Positions 24,566 to 31,975 of a stretch of DNA of 35,958 bases are shown in pieces. The stretch comes from Flavobacteriaceae bacterium. Lineage in GTDB: Bacteria > Bacteroidota > Bacteroidia > Flavobacteriales > Flavobacteriaceae. Each line of letters starts with the position of its first letter. The stretch's first letter is position 1. A program made the translations under genes and the position numbers. Location: NCBI GenBank assembly GCA_022424955.1, contig JAKMGK010000005.1:1-35958 (forward strand). The letters are read 5' to 3'. The notes under the pieces are model-generated. The model worked only from the letters and a program-made list of their open reading frames with translations. It did no database searches and had not been told where the DNA came from.

Positions 24566-25525
24566 TTATTTATCGTTATCTTCTATTTTAAGGGTGGTTT
24601 GTCGTTCTCTATTAATGCTTAGCTGGGTGACATCTGGGCGAGCATAATGCCCTACTGGATCAAAGTTTTGACGTTCTTCATACACCCTATCTAGTTCAAG
24701 CGTATGGCAAAAAACCCCCTCTTTTTCTATTATAGGTGGAACCAGCCATTCCCCATTAGGACCTGCGATAGCAGAGCCACCATTCGCTAAAATATCTGGT
24801 GCGTTTCCGAGTAGTTCTTCAATATAAGGGGTGTCTGCAGAAAAATCTGTTTTACGCATTAAACTAGAAACAGAAACCATAAAAGAACGTGATTCTCTTG
24901 CCACAAAACGGGTAATATCTTTGGTATTGTGATCGCCCCCTGGCCAAACGGCTACATGTAAATTTTCGCCTTGTGCATAAAGTGCAGCCCGTGGTAAAGG
25001 CATCCAATTTTCCCAGCAATTTAATCCCCCCAGCGTAAAGCCATTCAATTCGTGTACCTTTAATCCGTGACCATCTCCTGGAGCCCAGGTTAGACGTTCA
25101 TCATAGGTGGGTTGCAGTTTTCGATGGACCGAATTTATTAGGCCTTTTTCATTGATGTATACTAAGGAACAATATAAACTGTGTCCTCCACGATTTTTTG
25201 CACGTTCAATTAACCCTAAATAAACGGCTAACTTCAACTCTTTGGCTAGGGCACATATTTCTTCTAGATCACCTGCTTCGATTTGCACCGATTGTTTTGT
25301 GTAATGTGCATGTAAGCTTTTATTGACCGGTAATTCCCATTTAGCCCCCTGGGTTAAGGCTAGCCAAAACGGATAACCGGGTAAAAATCCTTCTCCAAAA
25401 ACAATTAGTTGAGCCTGTTGATTAGCCGCTTCTATCATCGCATCTTTTGCTTTTTTAAGCGTTGCTGATTTGTTTAACCAAATTGGTGCTAACTGCGCCA
25501 TGGCAACGGTAATACTTTGACTCAT
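24566..25525 (-). CDS. Nitrilase-superfamily carbon-nitrogen hydrolase
   Basis: A 319-residue hydrolase with the Glu-Lys-Cys triad: E45 (VFGEGFLPGYPFW), K136 (HRKLQPTYDERLTW) and C170 (GLNCWENWMP). The FLPGYPFW and HRKLxPTxxER patterns and the length are those of true nitrilases (branch 1) rather than amidases or omega-amidases, so a nitrile or cyanide-like substrate is possible. It starts nine bases after the prenyltransferase stop and ends one base before the pseudouridine synthase. Its presence in a mevalonate-isoprenoid operon is not explained by any known pathway and may be simple insertion into the operon. Confidence 0.87.
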   Translation of the reverse strand: MSQSITVAMAQLAPIWLNKSATLKKAKDAMIEAANQQAQLIVFGEGFLPGYPFWLALTQGAKWELPVNKSLHAHYTKQSVQIEAGDLEEICALAKELKLAVYLGLIERAKNRGGHSLYCSLVYINEKGLINSVHRKLQPTYDERLTWAPGDGHGLKVHELNGFTLGGLNCWENWMPLPRAALYAQGENLHVAVWPGGDHNTKDITRFVARESRSFMVSVSSLMRKTDFSADTPYIEELLGNAPDILANGGSAIAGPNGEWLVPPIIEKEGVFCHTLELDRVYEERQNFDPVGHYARPDVTQLSINRERQTTLKIEDNDK

Positions 25526-25534
25526 AGTGTTGAT

Positions 25535-26434
25535 TTAAATTGGAAATCGCACTAACACGATGCTACCTACTCCTGCTAAAATTAAAAACTTTAACAAATT
25601 GTGGAGCCAAAGATACGCCTTTTGCTCCTCGGCCCACCATAAGAGAATCATTAATCCCAGTAAGAACGGTAAGGTCCCCAAAAAATAGTAAAACATCATC
25701 CCTAATTGTTCTTTCTCTGTCAACAATAAAAATATTGTCCCAGCTGCTAGAAGCATTAATACGGTCAAAATATATTTAGTGGTCTTGACTCCAAAAACTA
25801 CTGCCACCGTACTGTAACTCCTTACCCAGTCGCCTTTAAAATTCTGTAAATCTTTGACAAGATCTCTAATAAGAATAATGACAAAAAGGAAACTAGCATG
25901 GTAAAGAACCCAGGTAGATAAATTATTAAAATACAAGCTTATCGCAAAAAAAGGGGTTATCGCCAGTACTGCAGCAAAAATATTACTGGCCCAAAACATT
26001 CTTTTTAAAAAATGACTGTAAAACCAGATCGCAATCATATAAACAGAAAAGAAAAGAACAGCTCTATAACTCACTAAAAAAGCAAGACCCAAACAGCCAA
26101 GGTTAAAAAAGGCATAAAAAAACAACTGGCGATCTGGGGGGATAAGCTGATGTAATAAATACTGTTGTGGTCTATTGATACGATCTTTTTCAGCATCGTA
26201 AAAGTTATTGATTAAATAACCTCCAGCAATAGCAAAAGAAGACGCAAATACCAGTAAAAGTAAATTAAGGTCTGTTAAATGAGCTATCCATGTTTTTTGT
26301 GGGGCAAGGATATAACGAGCACTGAGATATTGTGCCGCTACTAAAACTAAAATGGTATACCCTCTTGTGGAAGCAAAAACGCCAAAGAAGGGCAATAAAA
26401 AAGAATTGTAGGATGATTTAGGGAAAAGCCGCAT
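25535..26434 (-). CDS. UbiA-family prenyltransferase (GGGP geranylgeranyltransferase-like)
   Basis: A 299-residue integral membrane prenyltransferase with eight to nine TM helices. The first aspartate-rich motif NxxxDxxxD is N76-N-F-Y-D80-AEKD84, the polyprenyl diphosphate/Mg site. The second lies in IRDLVKDLQNFKGD. I use the ATG at 26434; a TTG at 26443 would overlap the mevalonate kinase stop. Bacteroidota homologues are annotated as geranylgeranylglycerol-phosphate geranylgeranyltransferases. The aromatic or glycerol-phosphate acceptor cannot be decided from sequence. Its position directly after mvaD and mevalonate kinase links it to isoprenoid supply. Confidence 0.87.
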   Translation of the reverse strand: MRLFPKSSYNSFLLPFFGVFASTRGYTILVLVAAQYLSARYILAPQKTWIAHLTDLNLLLLVFASSFAIAGGYLINNFYDAEKDRINRPQQYLLHQLIPPDRQLFFYAFFNLGCLGLAFLVSYRAVLFFSVYMIAIWFYSHFLKRMFWASNIFAAVLAITPFFAISLYFNNLSTWVLYHASFLFVIILIRDLVKDLQNFKGDWVRSYSTVAVVFGVKTTKYILTVLMLLAAGTIFLLLTEKEQLGMMFYYFLGTLPFLLGLMILLWWAEEQKAYLWLHNLLKFLILAGVGSIVLVRFPI

Positions 26435-26439
26435 GCTTT

Positions 26440-27363
26440 TCAAAAATTATAAACCACTTCCAATTGGTAGTCTTTCAAGGCTACCTTTGCTTTATCTAGA
26501 TCTTCTGTAAAACCTAGAATATAGCCTCCTCCCCCAGAACCACACAACTTGAGATAATAATCGTTTGTCTCTAATCCCCTTTTCCATAAGGCATGGAATT
26601 TTTCTGGAATCATTGGCTTAAAGTTATTCAATACTAAATGAGATAACTTTTTGGTGTGGGTAAATAGTGATCTTAGATTTCCGTGTAAGAAATCTTCAAT
26701 GCACTGGTCTGTATATTTAATAAATTGGTCTTTCATCATTAAACGAAAAGACTCCTGTTCCATATTTTGCATAAAAATAGACACCATGGGTGCTGTTTCT
26801 CCAACTATACCACTGTCTAATAAAAACACAGCTCCTTTACCTTCAGGGTTTTGCGAAGGAATTCCCGTGGGTTCAATACTGTTTTTAGAATGGATTAATA
26901 AGGGCAAACTCAAGTAACTATTCAAGGGGTCTAAACCAGAAGATTTCCCGTGAAAAAAGGATTCCATGGCTGCAAAGACCGTTTTGAGTTGAACTAGCTT
27001 ATCCTTAGTTAAATTTTCTAAAACCGTAATTTTATTGAGTGCATATTGATCGTAGATGGCTGCCACTAAAGCCCCACTACTTCCCACACCATAGCCTTGC
27101 GGAATACTGCTGTCGAAATACATTTTTTGAGCAAGATCTGATTCTAAACGTTCCCAATTAAATAAAACGATATCTGTTGAAATTGTTTTTAAATGCGCAC
27201 AAAAACGCTTCAATTTCTCGTGTGAATCTTCAAAAGTTGCAGGGGCATTTAATTTCAATGCACCGCGATAAAAATTATAGGGAATAGATAAGCCTTTGGA
27301 ATCCTTAATAATTCCATACTCTCCAAAGAGTAAGATTTTAGCGTAAAATAATGGACCTTTCAT
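26440..27363 (-). CDS. mvk: Mevalonate kinase (GHMP family)
   Basis: A 307-residue GHMP kinase that phosphorylates mevalonate with ATP. Motif 1 is LLFGEYGIIKDSKG at 11-24 (the LFGEH position has Tyr in place of His). Motif 2, the ATP-phosphate loop, is GYGVGSSGALVAA at 90-102. Motif 3 is KLCGSGGGGYILGF near the C-terminus. YFDSSIPQG precedes motif 2 as in flavobacterial mevalonate kinases. It lies 12 bases downstream of mvaD and six bases upstream of the UbiA start. Identification rests on GHMP motifs plus operon partner; phosphomevalonate kinase is less likely. Confidence 0.87.
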   Translation of the reverse strand: MKGPLFYAKILLFGEYGIIKDSKGLSIPYNFYRGALKLNAPATFEDSHEKLKRFCAHLKTISTDIVLFNWERLESDLAQKMYFDSSIPQGYGVGSSGALVAAIYDQYALNKITVLENLTKDKLVQLKTVFAAMESFFHGKSSGLDPLNSYLSLPLLIHSKNSIEPTGIPSQNPEGKGAVFLLDSGIVGETAPMVSIFMQNMEQESFRLMMKDQFIKYTDQCIEDFLHGNLRSLFTHTKKLSHLVLNNFKPMIPEKFHALWKRGLETNDYYLKLCGSGGGGYILGFTEDLDKAKVALKDYQLEVVYNF

Positions 27364-27375
27364 AGCACAACAAAC

Positions 27376-28452
27376 TTACAACTTTTTAGCCCCAGTACCA
27401 ACTTGATCTTCAATGTATTGCCCTGCTTCGCAAAAAGGAGCAAGATCACTAGCGATAAAAGCACCTATGGAATTTTTATGTTCTTCAGGATAAAGTAAAT
27501 GTACATTTGCCCCCGCATCTAGGGTAAAACAGAGGGGCAATTGTGTTGCTTCTCTAAATGCCCAAATTTTATTAAGCACTGCTAAAGTATTGGGCTGCAT
27601 CAATACAAAATAAGGATTTGATGCCATCATTAATGCGTGAAGGGTCAATGCCTCGAGCTCTACCAATTGCATAAAATCTTCTACTTCCCCATTTGTTAAA
27701 ATGGCCATTAAACTCCCCATATGTAGATGCGCTTGTTCGAAACGCGATGTCGCATAAGGGTGATTTTCCATTAATTGGTGTCCCAAGGTGCTACTTACCT
27801 TTTTTTGTCCTTTATCAATAATTAATATGGTGTCTTGATAGTTTCGAAAAACAGGATGAATCTCTTGATCGATACAAGTGGCAAATTCTTGAGAACTCCC
27901 TTGAATGGCATTAGTCTCTCCCCAAGACATCATGGGACCTTGAATACTTCTGGAAGCACTTCCTGAACCTAATCTAGCTAAAAAGGAAGCCTTTTGATTA
28001 AAGCGTTCTTGTGATGGAAAACCAACTCCCTGCTCTTCTATACTTAGCAAGGAAAGTGCAAGCGCACTCATACTAGAGGCAGAAGAAGCAATCCCACTAC
28101 TATGCGGGAATGAATTAGACGATGAAATGGTTAATTCATGTTCTAATAAATAGGGACAAAAGGTTTTAATCCGCTCAAAAAAAGCTTGCATTTTTGGGTG
28201 GAAAGAAGGCTGCTCTTCTCCCTCAAATAGAAACGAAAAAGAGAATTGATCATTTCTTTCTTTTGGTTTAAAGCTTAGGTGTGTTGTGGTAGCACAATTC
28301 GTCAAAGTAAAACTGAATGAAGGGTTTTGCGGTAATTGATTCCCATATTTCCCCCAGTATTTAATTAAGGCAATATTAGAAGGAGAAGACCAACTCACTT
28401 TTCCATGCTGCGCAGGAAAAGAAGCAGCTAAAAATTCTTTTTCGATAGTCAT
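27376..28452 (-). CDS. mvaD: Diphosphomevalonate decarboxylase
   Basis: A 358-residue GHMP-family enzyme that makes isopentenyl diphosphate from mevalonate 5-diphosphate. The signature SPSNIALIKYWGK at 23-35 is diagnostic. The ATP loop is SSNSFPHSSGIASSASSMSA at 111-130, and the catalytic aspartate is D312 in FTLDAGANVHLL. It is the first gene of a five-gene operon (mvaD, mevalonate kinase, UbiA, nitrilase, pseudouridine synthase). The ATG at 28452 lies only four bases after TATCTTTA, a near match to the TAnnTTTG promoter box, suggesting a nearly leaderless message. It is divergent from tspO. Confidence 0.95.
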   Translation of the reverse strand: MTIEKEFLAASFPAQHGKVSWSSPSNIALIKYWGKYGNQLPQNPSFSFTLTNCATTTHLSFKPKERNDQFSFSFLFEGEEQPSFHPKMQAFFERIKTFCPYLLEHELTISSSNSFPHSSGIASSASSMSALALSLLSIEEQGVGFPSQERFNQKASFLARLGSGSASRSIQGPMMSWGETNAIQGSSQEFATCIDQEIHPVFRNYQDTILIIDKGQKKVSSTLGHQLMENHPYATSRFEQAHLHMGSLMAILTNGEVEDFMQLVELEALTLHALMMASNPYFVLMQPNTLAVLNKIWAFREATQLPLCFTLDAGANVHLLYPEEHKNSIGAFIASDLAPFCEAGQYIEDQVGTGAKKL

Positions 28453-28456
28453 GGGT

Positions 28457-28464
28457 TAAAGATA
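28457..28464 (-). promoter_or_regulatory. Possible -7 box (TATCTTTA) for the mevalonate operon
   Basis: TATCTTTA matches TAnnTTTG at seven of eight positions and ends four bases before the mvaD ATG. The same arrangement, TATTTTTA then GGGT then the start codon, occurs before the gene starting at 8581. No good -33 TTG is seen. Confidence 0.35.
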
Positions 28465-28525
28465 ACACATTCAATGGCATGATGCTTCAAATAATATTTT
28501 CTACCTTTCTTATATAAAAAAATAA

Positions 28526-29011
28526 ATGAAACGAAGGCTAAAAACACTTATTGGAATTAGTTTTTTTGTGATCTTGTGTCTAAGTATTGGCGGGCTTTCT
28601 GGCTTTATCACTCAGGCCGCTATTCCCACTTGGTATGCGGGTTTAGAGAAGCCTTTTTTTACTCCCCCAAATTGGCTATTTGCTCCAGTTTGGACCACAC
28701 TTTACTGCCTAATGGGGATAGCAGCTGGCTTGGTTTGGGCTAAAGGAAGCCATCATAAATGGGTAAAAACAGCACTCTATCACTTTGGAGCACAACTAAT
28801 CGTGAATGGCTTGTGGAGCATTGTGTTTTTTGGATTAAAAAGCCCGGGAATTGCTCTGCTTGTTATTGGGCTACTGCTTTATTTAATTATCAAAACCATC
28901 TATTGGTTTAAAATAGTGAACAAACCCTCGGCATACTTACTTTATCCTTATGTTGCATGGGTTAGTTTTGCCAGTTTTCTCAATCTTGGGATTTACTATT
29001 TAAACAACTAA
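28526..29011 (+). CDS. tspO: TspO/MBR family membrane protein
   Basis: A 161-residue five-TM protein. Family landmarks: GGLSGFIT near residue 22, PTWYAGLEKPFFTPPNWLFAPVWTTLY at about 34-60, NGLWSIVFFGLKSPG, and a final YVAWVSFASFLNLGIYYLN. TspO binds porphyrins and other tetrapyrroles and has been linked to redox and light regulation. Its physiological role in Bacteroidota is not settled. It is a single gene, divergent from mvaD, and followed by a candidate small RNA on the same strand. A TACCTTTC box-like sequence lies at 28502-28509. Confidence 0.93.
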   Translation: MKRRLKTLIGISFFVILCLSIGGLSGFITQAAIPTWYAGLEKPFFTPPNWLFAPVWTTLYCLMGIAAGLVWAKGSHHKWVKTALYHFGAQLIVNGLWSIVFFGLKSPGIALLVIGLLLYLIIKTIYWFKIVNKPSAYLLYPYVAWVSFASFLNLGIYYLNN

Positions 29012-29034
29012 AGCTGTTGGTTTAGTTTTTTTTG

Positions 29035-29042
29035 TATCTTTC
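29035..29042 (+). promoter_or_regulatory. Putative promoter of the candidate small RNA
   Basis: TATCTTTC (seven of eight to TAnnTTTG) with a TTG at 29017-29019, 15 bases upstream. The spacing is shorter than the usual 17-20, so support is moderate. Confidence 0.35.
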
Positions 29043-29047
29043 GTTAA

Positions 29048-29215
29048 AGTCCTCAATTAATTACCATGATATTCCATTCTCTTTTTTGAATATCACATGA
29101 CCCTGAGGCAATTACTATTAATAATATTATTGCTGGATTCAAGGTTGCTTGTAAACAAGCAAAAGTGGGGTATTCGAATCCAGTAAGAAACCCTCCTTAT
29201 TTCTTGGAGGGTTTC
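29048..29215 (+). ncRNA. Candidate structured small RNA
   Basis: A roughly 170-base intergenic stretch with no ORF, bounded by a promoter-like sequence and a strong terminator. It folds by eye into a closing stem CCTCA/TGAGG (29051-29055 with 29104-29108) around a long hairpin TGATATTC/GAATATCA (29067-29074 with 29088-29095). Next comes a stem CTGGATTC/GAATCCAG (29133-29140 with 29176-29183), enclosing the hairpin TTGCTTG/CAAGCAA (29145-29151 with 29156-29162). The terminator hairpin follows. Size and free-standing position would suit the 6S-Flavo class, but I cannot confirm this. A long 3' UTR of tspO is the main alternative. Confidence 0.45.
29188..29214 (+). terminator. Strong intrinsic terminator
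   Basis: A nine-base-pair perfect stem AAACCCTCC/GGAGGGTTT with a nine-base loop, followed by CATTTTTATT. It lies just past the stop of the convergent GDPD gene (29220) and could serve both directions, although the T-run is better on the + strand. Confidence 0.8.
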
Positions 29216-29219
29216 ATTT

Positions 29220-29972
29220 TTATTGTGGATAAACTCTTTCAGGGTAGTCTGTGATAATCGCATCCACCCCTAATACTTTCATTCGGGTGATGTCTTCTGG
29301 CTCGTTAATGGTCCATGGATAGATTTTTAAGCCAGCAGCATGAATTTTCTTTACATTCTTTTTGGTCAAGCTTTTATGGTTAGGATTAATGGCAAAAGCT
29401 TCTAAACTTAACGCAACTGGAATTGCATCTATTGGATCATCTTCTGTTAGAACAGCGATGGATACTTCTTTGGTTTCACGATAAAATAACGCTAATTCAT
29501 TCCAATCAAAACTTGAGATAAATACATCTGATGGGCTTAATTTTCCTTCATCAAAATATTTTTTAAGCAAGGCATAAGTGGGCTTTGCTGTTCTAGTTCC
29601 TTTTAATTCTATATTCAAAACTGCTTTAGCATTAATCGTCTCTAGCACTTCTTCTAAAGTAGGGATAGGCTCTCTACCAAGTACGGTTATTTTACGAATA
29701 GAATCTAAATCTATCGCTTCAATATAGCCTGTTGTATCGGTTAACTTATCAAGGGTTTTGTCGTGAAATACAACTAACTCGCCAGAAGCACAAACAAAGA
29801 CATCAATCTCAATCCCATCTACCCCTAATTCTAATGCTTTTTTTACAGAGGCGACGGTATTTTCTGCCACATGTCCCCTTGCCCCACGGTGCCCTACAAC
29901 CAGTGGTTGCGTGACCGAGGTACAAGAAAAAAGAGATAACAGCAGCATACTCAATAAGAATTGATGTTTCAT
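29220..29972 (-). CDS. Glycerophosphodiester phosphodiesterase, lipoprotein
   Basis: A 250-residue GDPD enzyme that hydrolyses glycerophosphodiesters to glycerol 3-phosphate and an alcohol. The N-terminus has a lipobox (SLFSC, lipidated C17), so it is anchored on the outer face of a membrane. Catalytic residues are visible: H28-R29 and E37 in GHRGARGHVAENT, E55 and D57 in DGIEIDV, H70 in VVFHDKTL. The C-terminal GVDAIITDYPE is the family's closing motif. It follows the GH13 lipoprotein gene by nine bases. Phospholipid headgroup salvage is a reasonable role. Confidence 0.93.
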   Translation of the reverse strand: MKHQFLLSMLLLSLFSCTSVTQPLVVGHRGARGHVAENTVASVKKALELGVDGIEIDVFVCASGELVVFHDKTLDKLTDTTGYIEAIDLDSIRKITVLGREPIPTLEEVLETINAKAVLNIELKGTRTAKPTYALLKKYFDEGKLSPSDVFISSFDWNELALFYRETKEVSIAVLTEDDPIDAIPVALSLEAFAINPNHKSLTKKNVKKIHAAGLKIYPWTINEPEDITRMKVLGVDAIITDYPERVYPQ

Positions 29973-29981
29973 AAGGGTAAT

Positions 29982-31364
29982 TTATTTTTTAAGAATCCAA
30001 AACTCCCACGGTTTCATGCGATATTCATATGAAAAGGATAAACGCTTCGCTTTATCATCTTGATAACGCATAAATTCTCCATTATAAGGTGAAGTAAATC
30101 CGATATGGTCTCTAGACATATTAGCAATAAAGACAATGGTATCTCCCTCTTTTGAACGTTCAAAAGCGAGTACCTTATCTTTTAAAGAGGTTTCTATCGC
30201 ACGGAATTTTCCTGCATCTTTTCCCGCGTGTAATGAAGGGTGATTTACTTTTAATTCTCCTAATTGTTTCAAGAGTTGATAGGTCTCTCCTGCTACACGA
30301 GGAAAACTGTCTTTTTCAAAGAACAATAAACGCTTATCTAAATCATATTCTACACCGCTATATAAGAAAGGTAGTCCAGGTGCAGTATAATTTAACGCCA
30401 TCATCGCATGAGCTGCATCTCCATATAACTCTTCTACTGTCCCAGCCCAAGCATTTTCATCGTGAGAACTCACAAAATTGAGTAACAAGTGCGCGGGATC
30501 GTGCTTTAAAATAAAGTTTTCACGATGCTTAGCATAGTCCATCACGGTTTTATGACCATGGACAATATCTTTTGTTAAATGATGCCCAGGAAAATCATAA
30601 GAAGCGTTAAAGTTTTTTAAGTGCTCCATTCCGCCAGGATGATTGGCATCTGTCTCTCCTAAAAGAAAAACAGGCTTGATCTCTTTCATTGCAGGAAAGA
30701 CATCTTCATAAAAACCCATAGGAACAGCATAAGCTTGATCGACACGGTAGCCATCAATATCCACCTCTTTTACCCAATATAGCATTGCCTCTTTCATGGC
30801 AGTTCGCATGGCTTGATTATCATAATCAAGATCAGCGACATCTGTCCAGCCAAAAGATTGCCCCGTTCTAGGATCGATAGGATCGATAATTTCGCCTGCT
30901 TCGTTCTTTAGATAAAACTCTGGATTACTTTCAATCCAAACGTGATCCCAACCAGTGTGACCTGGGACCCAGTCAAAAATCACATACATCCCTAGATCAT
31001 GCGCTTGATTAACCAGGGCTTTTAAATCTTCTAAAGTCCCATACTCTGGATTTACCCCTTTGTAATCTGATACTGCATAGTAACTCCCTAAAGGCCCTTT
31101 ACTCTTGATTGTCGAAATAGGATATGTAGGCATTAGCCATAAAATATTTACGCCTAGGGCTTTTATTTGTGGCAATTCTTTAGCAAAAGCGTTAAAAGTA
31201 CCTTCATTCGTAAATTGACGAATATTTGCTTCATATAAAATTCCTTTTGCCATATCTAATTCTGAAATAGGCATAAGGGGGGTTGACTGAACTTTGGAAA
31301 CAGTTTTAGGTTGCTGACAATTTAATAGCAACAAGCCACACAAAAAAAGGAGTGTTTTTTTCAT
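29982..31364 (-). CDS. GH13 alpha-amylase family lipoprotein
   Basis: A 460-residue glycoside hydrolase with a lipobox (LLLLNC, lipidated C16), placing it on the cell envelope surface. The conserved GH13 regions are present: region I DWVPGHTG (131-138), region II DGYRVDQ with nucleophile D209, region III LLGETD with acid/base E237, and region IV SSHDEN with D302. A small C-terminal beta domain follows. It should act on alpha-glucans. It is the first gene of a two-gene unit with GDPD. There are no SusC/SusD genes beside it, so it is not part of a local polysaccharide utilisation locus. Confidence 0.92.
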   Translation of the reverse strand: MKKTLLFLCGLLLLNCQQPKTVSKVQSTPLMPISELDMAKGILYEANIRQFTNEGTFNAFAKELPQIKALGVNILWLMPTYPISTIKSKGPLGSYYAVSDYKGVNPEYGTLEDLKALVNQAHDLGMYVIFDWVPGHTGWDHVWIESNPEFYLKNEAGEIIDPIDPRTGQSFGWTDVADLDYDNQAMRTAMKEAMLYWVKEVDIDGYRVDQAYAVPMGFYEDVFPAMKEIKPVFLLGETDANHPGGMEHLKNFNASYDFPGHHLTKDIVHGHKTVMDYAKHRENFILKHDPAHLLLNFVSSHDENAWAGTVEELYGDAAHAMMALNYTAPGLPFLYSGVEYDLDKRLLFFEKDSFPRVAGETYQLLKQLGELKVNHPSLHAGKDAGKFRAIETSLKDKVLAFERSKEGDTIVFIANMSRDHIGFTSPYNGEFMRYQDDKAKRLSFSYEYRMKPWEFWILKK

Positions 31365-31401
31365 TTTAATAATTCAATAGGTTTTTCAATATACGAAGAA
31401 G

Positions 31402-31725
31402 TTAGTCTTCTTCTGGAGCAAGTTCTACTTGAAGGCCTTCTAAATTTTCTGTAATAGGAATTTGACAGCCTAAACGGCTAGTTTCTCTAACGTTAAATGC
31501 TTCTGCTAGCATGGCTTCTTCGTCATCTGAACGTTCTCCTAAATCGTGATCAGATAGAATATAACATTGACAAGAGGCACATAGGGCCATGCCACCACAG
31601 GTTCCTTCTACCGGTAATTCATAGGCTTTACAAACTTCCATCAAATTCATCGCCATATCTGTGGGTGCATCTATTTGATGGGTTTCCCCTTCCCTATCGA
31701 TAATAGAAATGCTAATATCTGACAT
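31402..31725 (-). CDS. fdx: 2Fe-2S ferredoxin (adrenodoxin-type)
   Basis: A 107-residue cytoplasmic ferredoxin. Cluster ligands are C43, C49, C52 (GTCGGMALCASCQCY) and C87 (LGCQIP), the exact Cx5Cx2C...C pattern of the Adx/Isc-type ferredoxins, with the LSDHDLGERSDDEEAML loop typical of that group. It would deliver electrons for iron-sulfur cluster assembly or P450-like partners. It starts five bases after the Nfu stop, in an operon with Nfu and Mrp, which favours the cluster-assembly role. Confidence 0.93.
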   Translation of the reverse strand: MSDISISIIDREGETHQIDAPTDMAMNLMEVCKAYELPVEGTCGGMALCASCQCYILSDHDLGERSDDEEAMLAEAFNVRETSRLGCQIPITENLEGLQVELAPEED

Positions 31726-31730
31726 TCGTC

Positions 31731-31964
31731 TTATGCTTCTAAATTAATTACCTGTTCAATTTGTGGCGCATGCTTTTTGATGGTCATTTCAACGCCAGAC
31801 TTTAGCGTCATTTGATTAACAGAACATCCTGCGCAAGCGCCTTGTAGTTGCACTTTTACGATTTTATCTTCTATGATCTCAATCAAAGAAATATCTCCTC
31901 CATCAGCCGCTAAAAAGGGTCTGATTTCGTCAAGAGCAAGCATTACTTTATCTTTTAATTCCAT
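31731..31964 (-). CDS. NifU C-terminal-like iron-sulfur scaffold (Nfu)
   Basis: A 77-residue Nfu-domain protein with the cluster-binding pair C44-A-G-C47 in QGACAGCSVNQMTLK and the typical start LDEIRPFLAADGGDI. It would carry and hand on [4Fe-4S] or [2Fe-2S] clusters as a dimer. I chose the ATG at 31964. The frame runs upstream to 31997, but that part overlaps the Mrp gene and adds nothing conserved. Between Mrp and ferredoxin, it fits an iron-sulfur assembly operon. Confidence 0.9.
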   Translation of the reverse strand: MELKDKVMLALDEIRPFLAADGGDISLIEIIEDKIVKVQLQGACAGCSVNQMTLKSGVEMTIKKHAPQIEQVINLEA

Positions 31965-31975
31965 TTTAATTGGTT

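Noticed and set aside
31395-31413. Perfect inverted repeat GAAGAAG/CTTCTTC around the ferredoxin stop codon
   Set aside because: It mostly encodes the acidic C-terminus (PEED), and no T-run follows on the minus strand, so I do not call a terminator.
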